Shown here: positions 1 to 11,503 of the stretch, in pieces
Layout of the letters: each line of letters begins with the position of its first letter
How positions within the stretch are numbered: position 1 is the stretch's first letter
Source: Protopterus annectens
Lineage: Eukaryota; Chordata; Ceratodontiformes; Protopteridae
Direction of reading: 5' to 3'
Assembly (NCBI RefSeq): GCF_019279795.1
Contig: NC_056738.1
Location: 407,949,767 to 408,013,766, forward strand
DNA: 64,000 nucleotides
Translations under genes and position numbers: made by a program
The notes under the pieces: model-generated
The model's database searches: none
What the model saw: only the letters and a program-made list of their open reading frames with translations
Told to the model about the DNA's origin: nothing

Positions 1-60
1 TAATGTGATCTTGGAGTTGGTAGCAAGGGGTGTTGGATGCAGGGGGGCTTGCCCCCTTGC
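1..60 (-). repeat. Short interspersed segment with G/C hairpin, partner of 7010-7075
   Basis: The first 60 bases match, in opposite orientation, the stretch at about 7010-7075: both hold a 'gtgatct..gagttggta' block followed by a small hairpin of six G and five C. The strand is set relative to the other copy and is arbitrary. I do not recognise the family. Positions 60-180 beyond it hold only a T-rich run. Confidence 0.4.
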
Positions 61-183
61 AAAAATGGTTTTGTTTTATTTCCTTGTTTGTTTGTTTTTT
101 TTTTTTTGGCATTCAGAACGTCAGACATATGGTCTCAGCCATATGGTCTTCAGAGTTTTGAAATTTCGGCAATCTGATAGGGA

Positions 184-257
<74 letters not shown>

Positions 258-258
258 C
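184..258. repeat. (TA)n microsatellite
   Basis: An almost pure TA dinucleotide array of about 75 bp. Open frames crossing it translate as alternating Tyr-Ile and are not genes. Confidence 0.97.
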
Positions 259-540
259 ACTTGGCCATGGTAGGTCAAGCATTCATAAGCTACTGCTGTC
301 TGCCAGAGATGTAGGCACCATGACAAGGGTAACTTTCTGATTCCCAATTCACTGATCCAACTTGTGCTTGAATAGGGGTGGGGAAGATCCCTGTTTCACA
401 AGGATAGGAAGCCTGTTCTGGTCTAAAGAACTGGTAATCTCTAAGACACATGCATGCGCCTCCAACATGTCTTGCTTACTTTGCAAATGAGATTTAGGTC
501 CCTTGATTGGGTATTGTTGCTGTTTGTTTTGCAGATATTC

Positions 541-1095
541 AACAGGTCCATCAGAGCTGGATCAGAGGATGCTTGGTAGGTCAGGCATACATAAGCAGTC
601 TGTACGAGACCAAGTATAGAGATAAGTCTTTAAGATGGCCCATGTAGGGCATGTTGTTTATGCCTAGTATTTTTTTTGTGAGAATTCAGTGAGTTGCTAG
701 TTTGCAATCATCTGCAAACTTGGGTCAGCAAGAGGCCTTTGTAATTAGCCTTGACTTTAGGGAAGTAGATACCAAAAAGGAGTGGCCCTGCACCGAATCC
801 TACACGACTCTACCAGTGACTGGCCTTTTTGTTGACGTAGGCTACCCTATGCTGACTTACTGTGTCTTATCTCTGAGCTATCTGGCTATCCAATGAGAGA
901 CGTAGGGTTTTATATCTAATTTTATGAGTTTGCCTGCAATGCCTGAGTGGGGTTTTGTGTCAATGCTTTGGCCAGGTCAGGGTAGGCAGAGTGTACTGTT
1001 TGCTCTCCTCTATTAATTTGGTGGGTTTTATGAAGACATCTACCAGGTTAAGTAGGCATGACTTGCCTTTGATGAAATCAAACTAGGTCGTCTCC
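541..1095 (-). mobile_element. CR1-type LINE fragment, internally deleted
   Basis: Read on the minus strand, 700-1095 corresponds to the central reverse transcriptase of the better-preserved CR1 at 27.8-31.1 kb. Shared blocks include the one encoding KFADDCKL-like residues around 705-725 and the finger/palm stretch around 1030-1080. The part at 590-690 matches the C-terminal region ('cccatgtagggcatg' against 'ccacatagggcaagtg'). The roughly 400 bp between these blocks in the intact order is missing, so this is an internally deleted copy. Position 270-360 repeats part of 560-600 ('ggtaggtca..cataag') and may be a further piece of the same repeat. Confidence 0.7.
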
Positions 1096-1251
1096 AGTGT
1101 CATTATTTCTCATATCCGTGAACACATTAATTCTATTAATTTATATTTTTGTATTCAAAAATTAATGTCATTATTTCATTTCCTGTTCATTTTTTGAACA
1201 TAAACACAATAAAAACTGGCAACATCTGTGGTAATAGTAAAATACTACAAC

Positions 1252-1316
1252 CACCACAAATAAATCTGTTAAAGTGCAGTGAAGACAACTGATGATTAGC
1301 GTAATAAAACTTTTAA
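1252..1316 (-). repeat. Inverted copy of the PLE tail (left end)
   Basis: About 65 bp here are the reverse complement of 3487-3554 at the other end of the PLE ('cacaaataaa..', 'aaagtgcagtgaagaca', 'agcgtaataaaactttta'). The match stops just where the CTGAAGA hairpin motif begins in the 3' copy. Inverted terminal copies of the tail are a known arrangement of Penelope pseudo-LTRs. Confidence 0.85.
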
Positions 1317-3486
1317 TTGCCTACAGGATTTATAACATCAATCAACCTTGAGATTTATGAAAGCTGACGGGGAAGCGGGGTAGTAGTAATGGATACAGAA
1401 AGTTACAACAGTTCAATGGAAAAAAATGCTGTGTAACAAAGATGAGTATAAAGAAGTTTTTGTTAGATATACATAGACGTTACCAACATATACAATATTT
1501 TATATGAGTTTTTAATAAATAGTGAAATCACACTGGATGTTTATAACTTTGTTAAATGAACATCCTAGAGTAGAAGTTTTGTTTGATATCCCAAAGATAC
1601 ACAAACACTCCACAGACCCCCCCTTTTAGACCTATTGTTTCAGCTTCAGGTAGTGCCACAGAAGGAATTTCAATATACTTGGATTCAGTGTTAAACCCTT
1701 TAGTACGACAGTTACCATATTATATTCAGGCTGCATGGGACTTTCTGAATAGTATTAGAGCTTTCTCTCTTTTTAGTAATTCATCAGCCTGTGGTTGTTA
1801 TATGTTCACTGTTGACGTTGTGTCACTGCGTACATCTATTCCAGATGAAGAAGGAGTAGAATTTGCTAGAATGTATTTAAACAAGTACACCTCAATTGGA
1901 AACAAGGCCATAACTTTTTCTTGTTCAACAAAAAATATTATTGACAAGTTAAGGGTGTAGCCATGGGGGGATGCTAGCCCCAGCATACACCACTTTAGTG
2001 TTAGGTTGTTGGGAGAGGGAAATTGTGATCATCATTCCTGAATATGAACAAGTATTTTTTTACAGACGTTTTGTAGATTAGCTGTATTTTTATAGTTAAA
2101 AGAGAATGTAATCATTTGGAGTTTTTTTTAGTAATCTTAACAAATGTACATCATTTCCTAAGTTCACTGTTGGTGACAAAGGACATACTGTTCCATTTCT
2201 GGACGTTAAGCTGACATGGAATTTAGACACTAATATGTTTGGTAGTCACATCTTTAGAAAAGATACTTTCTTGAACAGTTATTTGCCCTTCAACAGCAAT
2301 CACCCTATGTTTATGAAAATAAATATACCTAGAGGCCACTACATCAGAGCCTCTCGAAGGACAAGTAATGACCAACTTTTTCAGCAGGAAGTACATTACA
2401 TTTTGACTGTTTTTTATGCTAAAGGGTAGCCTAAGGAAGATTAGAAAAAGTTGCATTAAAAATATCTTGTAGAAGACAAACAACATTTGGGCCCATTCTT
2501 CTTACAGGTTTTAAAAACAATAGAATTATTAACAACAAACAACAAGAAAAATATTAAGACCAACAACAAATAAACATGGCAACTTTATTGCCTCTGCTAA
2601 TACTAGTAGCATAGTACAGGAGGAAGTTGTGGACACAAACATAGCTGTGAAGTGGATGAAAGTTTTTTCTTTCAGAAAACTATTCCAAGTTATTGTTTGA
2701 ATATGTTTGTGGATGCATTTCATATCAAACAGATCATCCAAAATAACTGGGAAATTATTTCTGGAGATGAGGATCTTAGGGAAACTTGGTAAAGCACCAA
2801 CGTTTTTACACAAAAAAGATATGTGTATAAAATATATGCTGGAACACAACACTAAAAAAAACCACACAACTAACAAACCATTAGGTACTTATAATGTAAA
2901 GGATGCAATATTTGTAGATTTATTTATGAGGAACCTTACATTTCCTTGGCTAATATCCCTAATACCCTAAGAATACCAGGGAGATACACATGGCCCAATA
3001 GGAGTGGTGTATATTGCTTTATGTTCTATGTGTACAAGTTTTTATGTAGTTTTAGACAGAGAATAAGAGAACATATTTATGCAATTATAAGTAAGGATGA
3101 AAATAATGCTCTCTACAGGCATTTTGTTTTATGTGATGACTACAAAAAAGTTCACTTTTGCCATTCTTGAACAAATATTAGGAGATACAAGTGGAGGAGA
3201 CTTAAGTTTTGTAGTACGGCGAGAGGTAGAATGGCAAGTGAAATTAAGGGCTGATGTTCCCCTGGCCTGAATGAAACTATTAACATAAAATGATTTTTTT
3301 AAAGGCAAACAAGCTATGGGGACTTTAAAGAGTATAGTAGTGTTAATGGCTTTTTAAGTTTGTGATAAGATGACATTTTTGTATCAAGTTAATTGTTTTC
3401 AGTTTTTATTGGTAGAAATCTATTATAAAATTGTGACTAATTTTATCATTCTTTGATTTTCTGAAGAAGTTATTTTATGAAAGCAA

Positions 3487-3554
3487 CAATTAAAAGTTTT
3501 ATTACGCTAAATATCATTTGTCTTCACTGCACTTTAATAGTTTTATTTGTGGCA
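3487..3554 (+). repeat. PLE tail (right end), inverted relative to 1252-1316
   Basis: Terminal AT-rich tail downstream of the CTGAAGA...GAAA-like block at 3461-3482. It pairs with the left terminal repeat. No convincing target-site duplication was seen outside the two repeats. Confidence 0.85.
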
Positions 3555-3771
3555 TTTATTTGAGCTTATCTGTTTTTGTCTATCTTTCCCTTCTTCACAT
3601 CTACTTCATCTCTGCTTCTTACAACTTCTTCTGTCACAGATGACTCTACCTAGGACCTCTAAATCAAAATTAGTTTCTCTCTGGCCTCCTTCCTTTGACA
3701 GAGTAAAAGAAATAAAAATATCCTTTTAAATATTATTGCTTTAGATATATAATCTCTGCCCCAATCCCCTT

Positions 3772-4110
3772 GGGTGACCATGGTGGTGCAGCGGTTAGCA
3801 TTGCTACCTCATAGCAAGAGATTTGCTGGTTTGATTCTCAGCTGGGGTGCCTTCTGTGGGAGTCTGAATGTCCTCCCTGTGGTCACTTGGGTTTCCTTTG
3901 GGTGCTCCAGTTTCCTCCCACATTCTAAAGACATACTGCAGGTGGTTTGAGCAGTCTAAATTGGCCCTAGGTGTGTGTGTCTTCTGTGGAAGGTTGAACA
4001 CTGAGTTGGCAACTCAACACCATAAAAGTCCACTGCCAATCATTCTGCAGACTGTTGTTCCGATGTAATGACCATAACGGGAGAAGTCGTGTCTGCCCAA
4101 ATTCAAGCTT
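3772..4110 (+). mobile_element. tRNA-derived SINE
   Basis: A tRNA-like head with an A box ('tggtgcagcggttagc') and a B box ('ggtttgattc') is followed by a widespread vertebrate SINE body containing 'gggtgctccagtttcctccc' and 'aaagacatactgcagg'. The 3' part ('ctgccaatcatt...', '...cgggagaagtc') matches the other copy at 15,030-15,265. No function beyond a retroposed repeat is expected. No clear target duplication was found. Confidence 0.8.
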
Positions 4111-4675
4111 TGTCTTTTTTCACTTCTTTGGCTTTATTCATCTGCCTGTAACTCTCATTTTATGTTGTAGTTAATATTTTGTTACCTAGATCTCATTTCA
4201 GGTACTTCACCGTGTGCTGTGGTTTGAATGCTCAAAGCCCAAGTTTTCCTTTTCACCTGTACAATTATTTTAATATTTAAGACATTGTGAGGCACAGCTT
4301 TCATAAAAAGACAGCTGGCTTAGCAGCAGCAGAAACAAACCACACTATCTTGTCTGTGTGATTTGCTTTAGTTAATAGTTACACAGAATTTGTAAACAGC
4401 GGCTCCTTAACTTCTTCAAGTGCAACTTCTTCCTTATTTGGTTTTGCACTTTTCTTTCTTTTTGACCTAAAGAAAAAAAATAGTATTAAAATTTAGATCA
4501 TACATATCACGCAATGTTTATGTCATTTCAGTTATGATGCTGTGTTTTTGTCAGTTTATCAAACGATCTTTATAGCAGCTGTCTTTGATGCAGTTGTATT
4601 ATTTGTAAGACTGACCTATTTAAATGTATCCAGCAACAGTAGATAAAATACACATTTTGTAGCAATAAAATGTTA
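4111..4675. other. Unassigned sequence
   Basis: AT-rich, no coding potential and no recognised repeat family on either strand. Confidence 0.5.
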
Positions 4676-5712
4676 CATGCACATGTAACACAACTGTACT
4701 GCAATATTCTCTTCCATATTCATGAAGTACTATATCCATGCACATGTAACACAACTGTACCACAATATTCTCTTCCATACTCATGAAGTACTATATCCAT
4801 GCACATGTAACACAACTGTACCACAATATTCTCTTCCATATTCATGAAGTACTATATCCATGCACATGTAACACAACTGTACCACAATATTCTCTTCCAT
4901 ATTCATGAAGTACTATATCCATGCACATGTAACACAACTGTACCACAATATTCTCTTCCATATTCATGAAGTACTATATCCATGCACATGTAACACAACT
5001 GTACCACAATATTATCTTCCATACTCATGAAGTACTATATCCATGCACATGTAACACAACTGTACCACAATATTATCTTCCATACTCATGAAGTACTATA
5101 TCCATGCACATGTAACACAACTGTACCACAATATTCTCTTCCATACTCATGAAGTACTATATCCATGCACATGTAACACAACTGTACCACAATATTCTCT
5201 TCCATACTCATGAAGTACTATATCCATGCACATGTAACACAACTGTACTGCAATATTCTCTTCCATACTCATGAAGTACTATATCCATGCACATGTAACA
5301 CAACTGTACCACAATATTTTCTTCCATGCTCATGAAGTACTATATCCATGCACATGTAACACAACTGTACCACAATATTCTCTTCCATATTCATGAAGTA
5401 CTATATCCATGCACATGTAACACAACTGTACCACAATATTATCTTCCATACTCATGAAGTACTATATCCATGCACATGTAACACAACTGTACCACAATAT
5501 TATCTTCCATACTCATGAAGTACTATATCCATGCACATGTAACACAACTGTACTACAATATTCTCTTCCATATTCATGAAGTACTATATCCATGCACATG
5601 TAACACAACTGTACCACAATATTATCTTCCATACTCATGAAGTACTATATCCATGCACATGTAACACAACTGTACCACAATATTCTCTTCCATATTCATG
5701 AAGCACTATATC
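4676..5712. repeat. 61-bp minisatellite, 17 copies
   Basis: Seventeen head-to-tail copies of a 61-bp unit beginning 'catgcacatgtaacacaact' and ending 'catgaagtactatatc'. Copies differ at only a few positions: tactgc/taccac/tactac, ttctctt/ttatctt, and catatt/catact/catgct. The variants are interspersed: the ttatctt type occupies copies 6, 7, 13, 14 and 16. The last copy is the most diverged, as expected at an array edge. There are no unique spacers, so it is not a CRISPR-type array. Confidence 0.97.
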
Positions 5713-7009
5713 TAGGACAATTGACGTCACTATTATGTATTACAAAGCTAAAATGTTGAACAGCTAAACATTTACATTTGCAATAAAGGTCCATGTATTG
5801 AGCTAACTGAGAAGGAAGCACTCTGTCCCTGCTCGGTGGTATTGTGTATTGGAGAATAACAATGTTTATTTTCCATTATTAAGGTCTCAGAGTTTTTCAG
5901 GATTTATTTCCATAACTACAAGGAACTGTTGCTTACAGAGCATTGTATGACGCATGAATCTGTCTCAACATTTTGTGTAGCAAAGGTCTGTGTCTCTCCA
6001 GAAGTAAAAAAACACTACTACTGTTTTGGAAATAATCCTATGAAAATATTCAATGCGTGAGAAAGAACAAAGAAAACATAAAAAAGTTATGAATTAATGA
6101 CAGTTTAAACAGTCTTATTTGAGATTGCTCTCCCCACATCCTTACATGTCATATTGGCATCTTCATTTTGCTGCCCAAAAAGACATTCAGACAGGAACAC
6201 TGTAATGAGAAATTCCAAAAAAGTGCTAATGTACATAGTGCAAATACCTTATCACATGGGACTTAGTGATTTAATGCAGTTCTGACAGAGAGCATGTCAA
6301 ATTATTTCTATGACTGCATGATGCACTGTAGACACAGTTTATTTGCAAAACCTAAGTAATCCACCTAGTGAGCAAAATACAGGCTTCTAGACAATGACCA
6401 AAACTCATGATTCCTGTTATGGAGGAAGAGATTGCCATGTTTTATAGAAAAAAATATCTTGCAGCCATTCAGAATAGTGTATACTTTGGATGCACCATAA
6501 AATCATGAACCACCAAATCACAGAGTATCAGTGTTCTAGGAGTGAAGAGATTTGGTTCTCCCTTCTCTTGCAATCTGCTTGAGGAGTATTGCCATTATAC
6601 TGATTTATGAGTCTAGCAGTGTTATGAATATGTACTGAATACTTTAAGTATAAAAGGTAGTCATCCAAGACAATGTGTTGTGCCTCTGAGGCAAAAGCAA
6701 TAGACTTCCTGTTCAGAACATGTGCCAGAATTAGAAAAAAAGTCATTATTTTAGACATATGAGGTGGTTGAATAGGGTTTTACATGCCACAATGACACCT
6801 ACACCTCTAAACACTGAACTCATTGGCTGTGACTGCATGAAACTACTTGAGCTAAGTTCACAAAGCACCCATCACGTCACCCGGCCACACCCACTAGCAG
6901 CTACTTTAATGCCTTGAGTTACCCCATCTCCATATTGCACCTAACCCAGTTCATCACAACTAGTCTCTTTCTTGCCCAAAACTACACAAAACACACCACA
7001 CTATCTGAA
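5713..7009. other. Unassigned sequence
   Basis: No coding region and no recognised repeat. Short open frames (for example 6528-6758 on minus) have no recognisable composition or motifs. Confidence 0.5.
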
Positions 7010-7075
7010 ACCCACCGAGGTGGGGGGCTGCACCCCCAACTATATATACCAACTCTGAGATCACACTACAGCGGG
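7010..7075 (+). repeat. Partner of the G/C-hairpin repeat at 1-60
   Basis: Reverse complement of the segment at 1-60. It holds a hairpin of six G and five C around 'ctgca' (7022-7038), then 'ccaactctgagatcacacta'. The family is not recognised. Confidence 0.4.
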
Positions 7076-7389
7076 AAAAAAGGGCATATTTCCCCATTCT
7101 GGGCAAGTGTTTACTTGTCCTGGGAAAAACTATGTGTATCAGGATTTTCATTATTCTTGTCTTGCAAAAATAATGTTTGGCTTATGGGCTTTCGGAAATT
7201 GAAAGTACACCCGTTCTATCTTAATTAGTGCTATACCTAAATATAAATCCATTGTTTGTGAGGTTTGGACAATAATGTTTAGAGGACTGTTTCTTAAAAA
7301 TATATAGATAGAGAGGTAGCTAGTTAGCTAGCTAGGTAATGTATACATGAATTACCAGTTAATCTGTTGACTGGGTAAGCCCACTAGAG

Positions 7390-7530
7390 ACAACTGGCAC
7401 TTTTCTGGGGTGACCCAGAAGCTATGCCTGGCTAAGTGACTTGCATAGAGTCACACAGCTGGCCAGTGGAAATTTCAGGAATCAAGTTCATAACTTTAGT
7501 CATCTGATCTAAACTGCTATAATTTGGATT
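7390..7530 (+). mobile_element. MIR-like (CORE-type) SINE fragment
   Basis: The block 'aagtgacttgcatagagtc' followed by 'acacagctggccagtgg' and 'catctgatct' closely follows the MIR core and 3' region (in MIR: AAGTGACTTGCCCAAGGTCA, CACAGCTAGTAAGTGG). The tRNA-like head is not recognisable. An old, 5'-truncated copy is the likely explanation. Confidence 0.65.
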
Positions 7531-7730
7531 GCTTAATGCTGGAGTTTACCATATTCTTGGCAGCTTTTGTTTCACTGTTTCTTAAAAAAAATAAACTTAC
7601 TAATTTAATTTTGTTGCTCACTGGGCTCCCTTGCAGATGCCATATGAAAGAGGCCAAATTTTTTTGTTAAATGGGAAGCACCCACAAGATCCATTTTAGT
7701 CTTGCTTAGAAATGAACAGTGTGTAAGTGG

Positions 7731-7907
7731 CAGCAGCGGCCTTTGGCCAGCTGGTGCCCTAGGCAAAAGGACTCCATGGTGCCCCCCCACACCACCCACG
7801 TGCCCCCATCCTGGTCTACCTACACCAAATAAATACTGGAAAAGTGCCCCTGCTACAGCAGCGCCCTAGGTGGCCACCTAGTTGGCCTATGCCTAAGGCT
7901 GGCTATG
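7731..7907. mobile_element. Non-autonomous hAT-type DNA transposon (MITE)
   Basis: A 177-bp element flanked by a perfect 8-bp direct repeat, 'gtaagtgg', at 7723-7730 and 7908-7915; 8 bp is the target duplication length of hAT transposases. Imperfect terminal inverted repeats begin 'cagcagcggcctttggcc' on the left and, read inward from the right, 'catagccagccttaggcat'. Both look derived from a CAGGGCCGGCCTTAGGC-like end. Inside are two 'gccctagg' palindromic blocks. It has no coding capacity and would need an hAT transposase in trans. Confidence 0.75.
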
Positions 7908-7915
7908 GTAAGTGG

Positions 7916-9897
7916 ATTTTATAGAATATCTAATCCCTGGACTGCAGGATGTGGCTTAGTTGCAGTTTACTGCCTTACACATTCAAGTATAATGTAGTTT
8001 ATTTAGAAAATAAACAGTTACAGATAATTGGTGTATTCAATTATTGTATATACTTATACAATAAAACAAAATACACTAGAAAACTGTCTGCCATGATGAT
8101 AACACATAATAAGTACCATAATATTCTGGCCATGAGAACTTGAACTCTGTGAGTCTGCATTGTTAAGCAGAGACCAAATTAACAAATACACAAATATGCC
8201 TATAAATGTGTACCTTTACATAAGAAGGAATGCCTCAAAGATAATTTGTTTCTTAAATGTGTCTGATGCAATGTATACTTTGCAGGATTTGTAACTAGGA
8301 ACACAATAGTTTGTCATCTCCTGTTTATTGGGACCAGGTATAACAATGTATGTAAATGTACTGTTTAAACATGGAAAACTGGAAGACTGTATCATCCTCT
8401 GCTAATGCAAAGCATTTTTTCTACAGTGGAGTCTACTGACAAGTATTAATATTCTGAATAATTGTAAATTTTGCTCTACATTTAATTTGTCATCAAGGCA
8501 CTATAAAGGACTTCCATAACATCACACTGGAGGTTCATTTGTCTATAAAACAAACAAGAAACTGACAAAATGCACAAAGACACCATGCTTACGTTTCATA
8601 TTAATGACCACCTTCTACCAGATTCAAAAAAGACAAATTTAATTTATGTAGGAAGTGAAAAAACGGGAATGTGTCTTTCATCTATTTAGTTCATGGACTG
8701 TAAAATGTAAAGCTAATTTAGGCTTTAATTAAAAATAAAGAATATGCATACCATTGTAGCATATATGTACTAGCCAGGAGTATAGCCATAATTTTTGGAA
8801 TTTCACTCTAACTTTCAGGCTGTTGTATCCCACTCCAAGTAGGAATGGCTATACATTTCTGATTTGTACACCGACCTTCTGTGCCGACTGGTTGATTCTG
8901 GGCCAGTGTAACTGTCCTTTTATATATTATATATAGTTTTGCATATGTCCTAATTTACTTACTTAAAGATATAGTACATATGCTGATTATTTACCTAGTA
9001 AAATAACCAGCATACAGCATTCTGAGTACAGTTACTTACTTTGCTTTCTCACTTTGTAACTTCATTTAGGTATTTGAAGCTAGGACACATGGTGCTATTG
9101 CAATGGGCAAAATGCTGCTTCTCTAAAGATTATGTTGAAATAAGGTAGCTAACATAACACTGTTACACAATGGGGAACCTCAGCCTTTGTTTTAGTTGAA
9201 ATGGTGCAACAACAAAGCTCATATTGTGACCACATTATGTCAGTTTTTCCACTGTGGCATTGGTATACAAAATTCTGTATCATCTCATAAATCATCTGAG
9301 CTTTCACTGTGTCTCATTTGTTGAAAAGGAATGTTGAATAAGGAAATTCAGTGGTATCCAGTGAAGGGAAACTCCACACAAAATACAGTGTACAACTAGT
9401 GTATATTAGAGATATTATGAGATATCATACACTATAATTCAGTGCAATGTGAACTGGGTACATAATTGAGTTGCATATACACCACAGAATATCTTTGAGA
9501 CTGTCAGAGCCTCTTACTGTCCCAAATCCCAGTAGCATCACTTCCCCAGAAAGCATTGGTAACCATGGATCCTTAATGTATTGCTGCATCTATCTTCTCC
9601 ACCTCATGTGCTATAGTTTCCTTCATCTACTGAAAGTGTTGTTCAGTATAGGGCATCTGCAATAATAAACAGCACTTTAGGAGGCAGAAAGCATGAAAAC
9701 TGTTATAAAAATCAAATGTGTTTCTTTTGGCTGCTTTTTACATTGCTGGTCCACAGTGAGTAAGTGAAACAGATTATGATGAACTCTGATGGGAGGCCAA
9801 GTTCATCAGTGATTGAAATGAACTGATACGGCTCTCTGCTTCTTTACCAAGCTAGACTCTTCTACTCATCTTTTGACAGGAGAGTCATTTTTCTTAG
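7916..9897. other. Unassigned sequence
   Basis: AT-rich, no open frame with recognisable domains and no repeat I can name. Confidence 0.5.
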
Positions 9898-9910
9898 TGT
9901 GTATGTGTAT

Positions 9911-9970
<60 letters not shown>

Positions 9971-9973
9971 TTG
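9898..9973. repeat. (GT)n microsatellite
   Basis: GT array with a few GTAT interruptions at both ends. Confidence 0.97.
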
Positions 9974-11390
9974 GTATCTTTTTCTTGCCTTACAGAGTTT
10001 ACTTAGCTCCTAATGTCAGCTTTTGATATTGTGTGGCCGTCTTACTCTGTATACTTAATGCCATGCACAAAATGGACTAATGAATACTTTTCCATTATAC
10101 TCAAGCCCCATCTTCCTGTTGTGTGAAACTCATATGATAATGAAGTCCAAATTGCAATTATTCAGTACCACAGTGAATGCATCTAAAAAGAACATTTATG
10201 TTTCAGGTTGTGTTCATGATTCTGCTGTTGCCTTTCATAATTTAGTTCTATTTTACTGTTTGTTTAACACAGAGAGTCCAGAGAAGATACATTGCCTCAT
10301 TTTCAAGGAAGAACTGCTTTGATTAAGAGCCAGTCTTTCACAGATCCAGAGGAACTACATGCCGAGTAACTTGTCTGTGTAATGCTTTGTGTGTCCAGCT
10401 CTAGCGTTCTCTCTCTCTATAAAGTTTTGGTTTACAAACTAGGGATCTGTTTTCCAAATCATTTTGGATAAATCAGTCTAGGCCATGTTAAGACTTGACA
10501 TATTTTAAAGGGGATTTCCCATTTTTTTCCCTAATTTCTGCAAGTGGTGAAAAAGACAGTTCTTAGAATTTGCTTTCTGCAATGCTAACTACTGCTCTGG
10601 AAGTTAATGAAGATAAAAAGTATGTTTAAGTAAATAATTGATTTAGTTTCTAATGCTGTTGCTACCCAGAATGTTCTGAATGGCACAAGATATCAAATAC
10701 ATTTAAACATCTACATGAGACTTCTTTTTCGTAGGAAAGGAGAAATTAGTCTCAGTGTCTTTGGAAAAGAGATGATGGAGGTTACAGCATGAATGTAAAA
10801 TTGAGCATTAAATAATGGAATCAGTACTTGTCCCTAAGGAGCTTGGTGGGTATACAAAAGGACTGGAGAAAGAGAATGGATATACAGAGGTACATGCACT
10901 CACCCCACTGTCTTGTTACTATCAGAATAATGATATTTAAGGATTGCTGAAGCAAGTCAAATTTGCTGCTGTTACAGAGGTATAGAGATTATTTCTAAAG
11001 GAAAACTACCTTGAGTTTTATTCCTTTACTTAAGGAAGTAATGCAGCAGTAGAAGGGTTATTTTCACGTGCACTTTCATGTTCCTTATAATTTTCGTGGA
11101 TATTTTCTTTCTTTGAGATGAGAAAATGTAATCATAAGCAACAGGAACAGCAATTAGTTGGATTAACAAGTCTCTCTAACTGAAATGTCCTTTGTATAGA
11201 CTGGTGAATGCTAATTTCAAATGCCACAGATTTTTTTTTCCATTAACCAAAAACAGAATCTATTGAGAAAGTGAAAAATCTTGCTGAATTTCATTAATCT
11301 TTGCTTTCAGTAAGGTGTGCAGCATTCATATTATTGCACTAAATGTTTCAGTACCATCAATATAGAGGATTATGATAAGATCTCCTGTGA
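9974..11390. other. Unassigned sequence
   Basis: No recognised gene or repeat. The 80-residue open frame at 10,080-10,322 has no detectable domain and reads like chance. Confidence 0.45.
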
Positions 11391-11503
11391 TAACCAGGAT
11401 ATTATGTGTTCTCAATACAGATGTCAAGAAATTCACCTTCAGGGTGAAGCTCGAGAGGTAAATCTTGACATTCATGTCAAGAACACATAAACTCCCAGGT
11501 TAT
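11391..11503. repeat. 113-bp imperfect palindrome
   Basis: The left arm 'taaccaggatattatgtgtt' pairs with 'agaacacataaactcccagg' on the right. The match continues inward through 'gatgtcaaga' against 'tcttgacatt' to a centre 'ttcaccttcagggtgaa'. It could be a small MITE or a hairpin-forming remnant. No target duplication was evident. Confidence 0.7.

Larger units (their letters stand above)
1252..3554 (+). mobile_element. Penelope-like element (PLE), decayed copy 1
   Basis: PLEs are retroelements encoding a reverse transcriptase (RT) and usually a C-terminal GIY-YIG endonuclease. RT similarity is clear at 1590-1960: a FRPIVSASGSATE block, then FTVDVVSLRTSIPDEEGVEFA, the usual PLE 'RPIVS..GS.TE' and 'LDVVSLYTSIPHEEG' motifs. 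The stretch at 2225-2430 fits the RT thumb region (IFRKDTFLNSYLPFNSNHP, then IPRGHYIR). Positions 2960-3170 fit a degraded GIY-YIG domain (GVYCF...IREHIYAI). The 3' tail at 3461-3554 carries the CTGAAGA-A motif and then an AT-rich tail. The copy is decayed, with many breaks. Confidence 0.85.

Noticed and set aside
4676-5712. CRISPR-like regular repeats
   Set aside because: Units are directly adjacent with no unique spacers, and the context is eukaryotic; it is a minisatellite.
10080-10322. An 80-residue frame as a small host gene
   Set aside because: No domain, no splice context and AT-rich chance composition.
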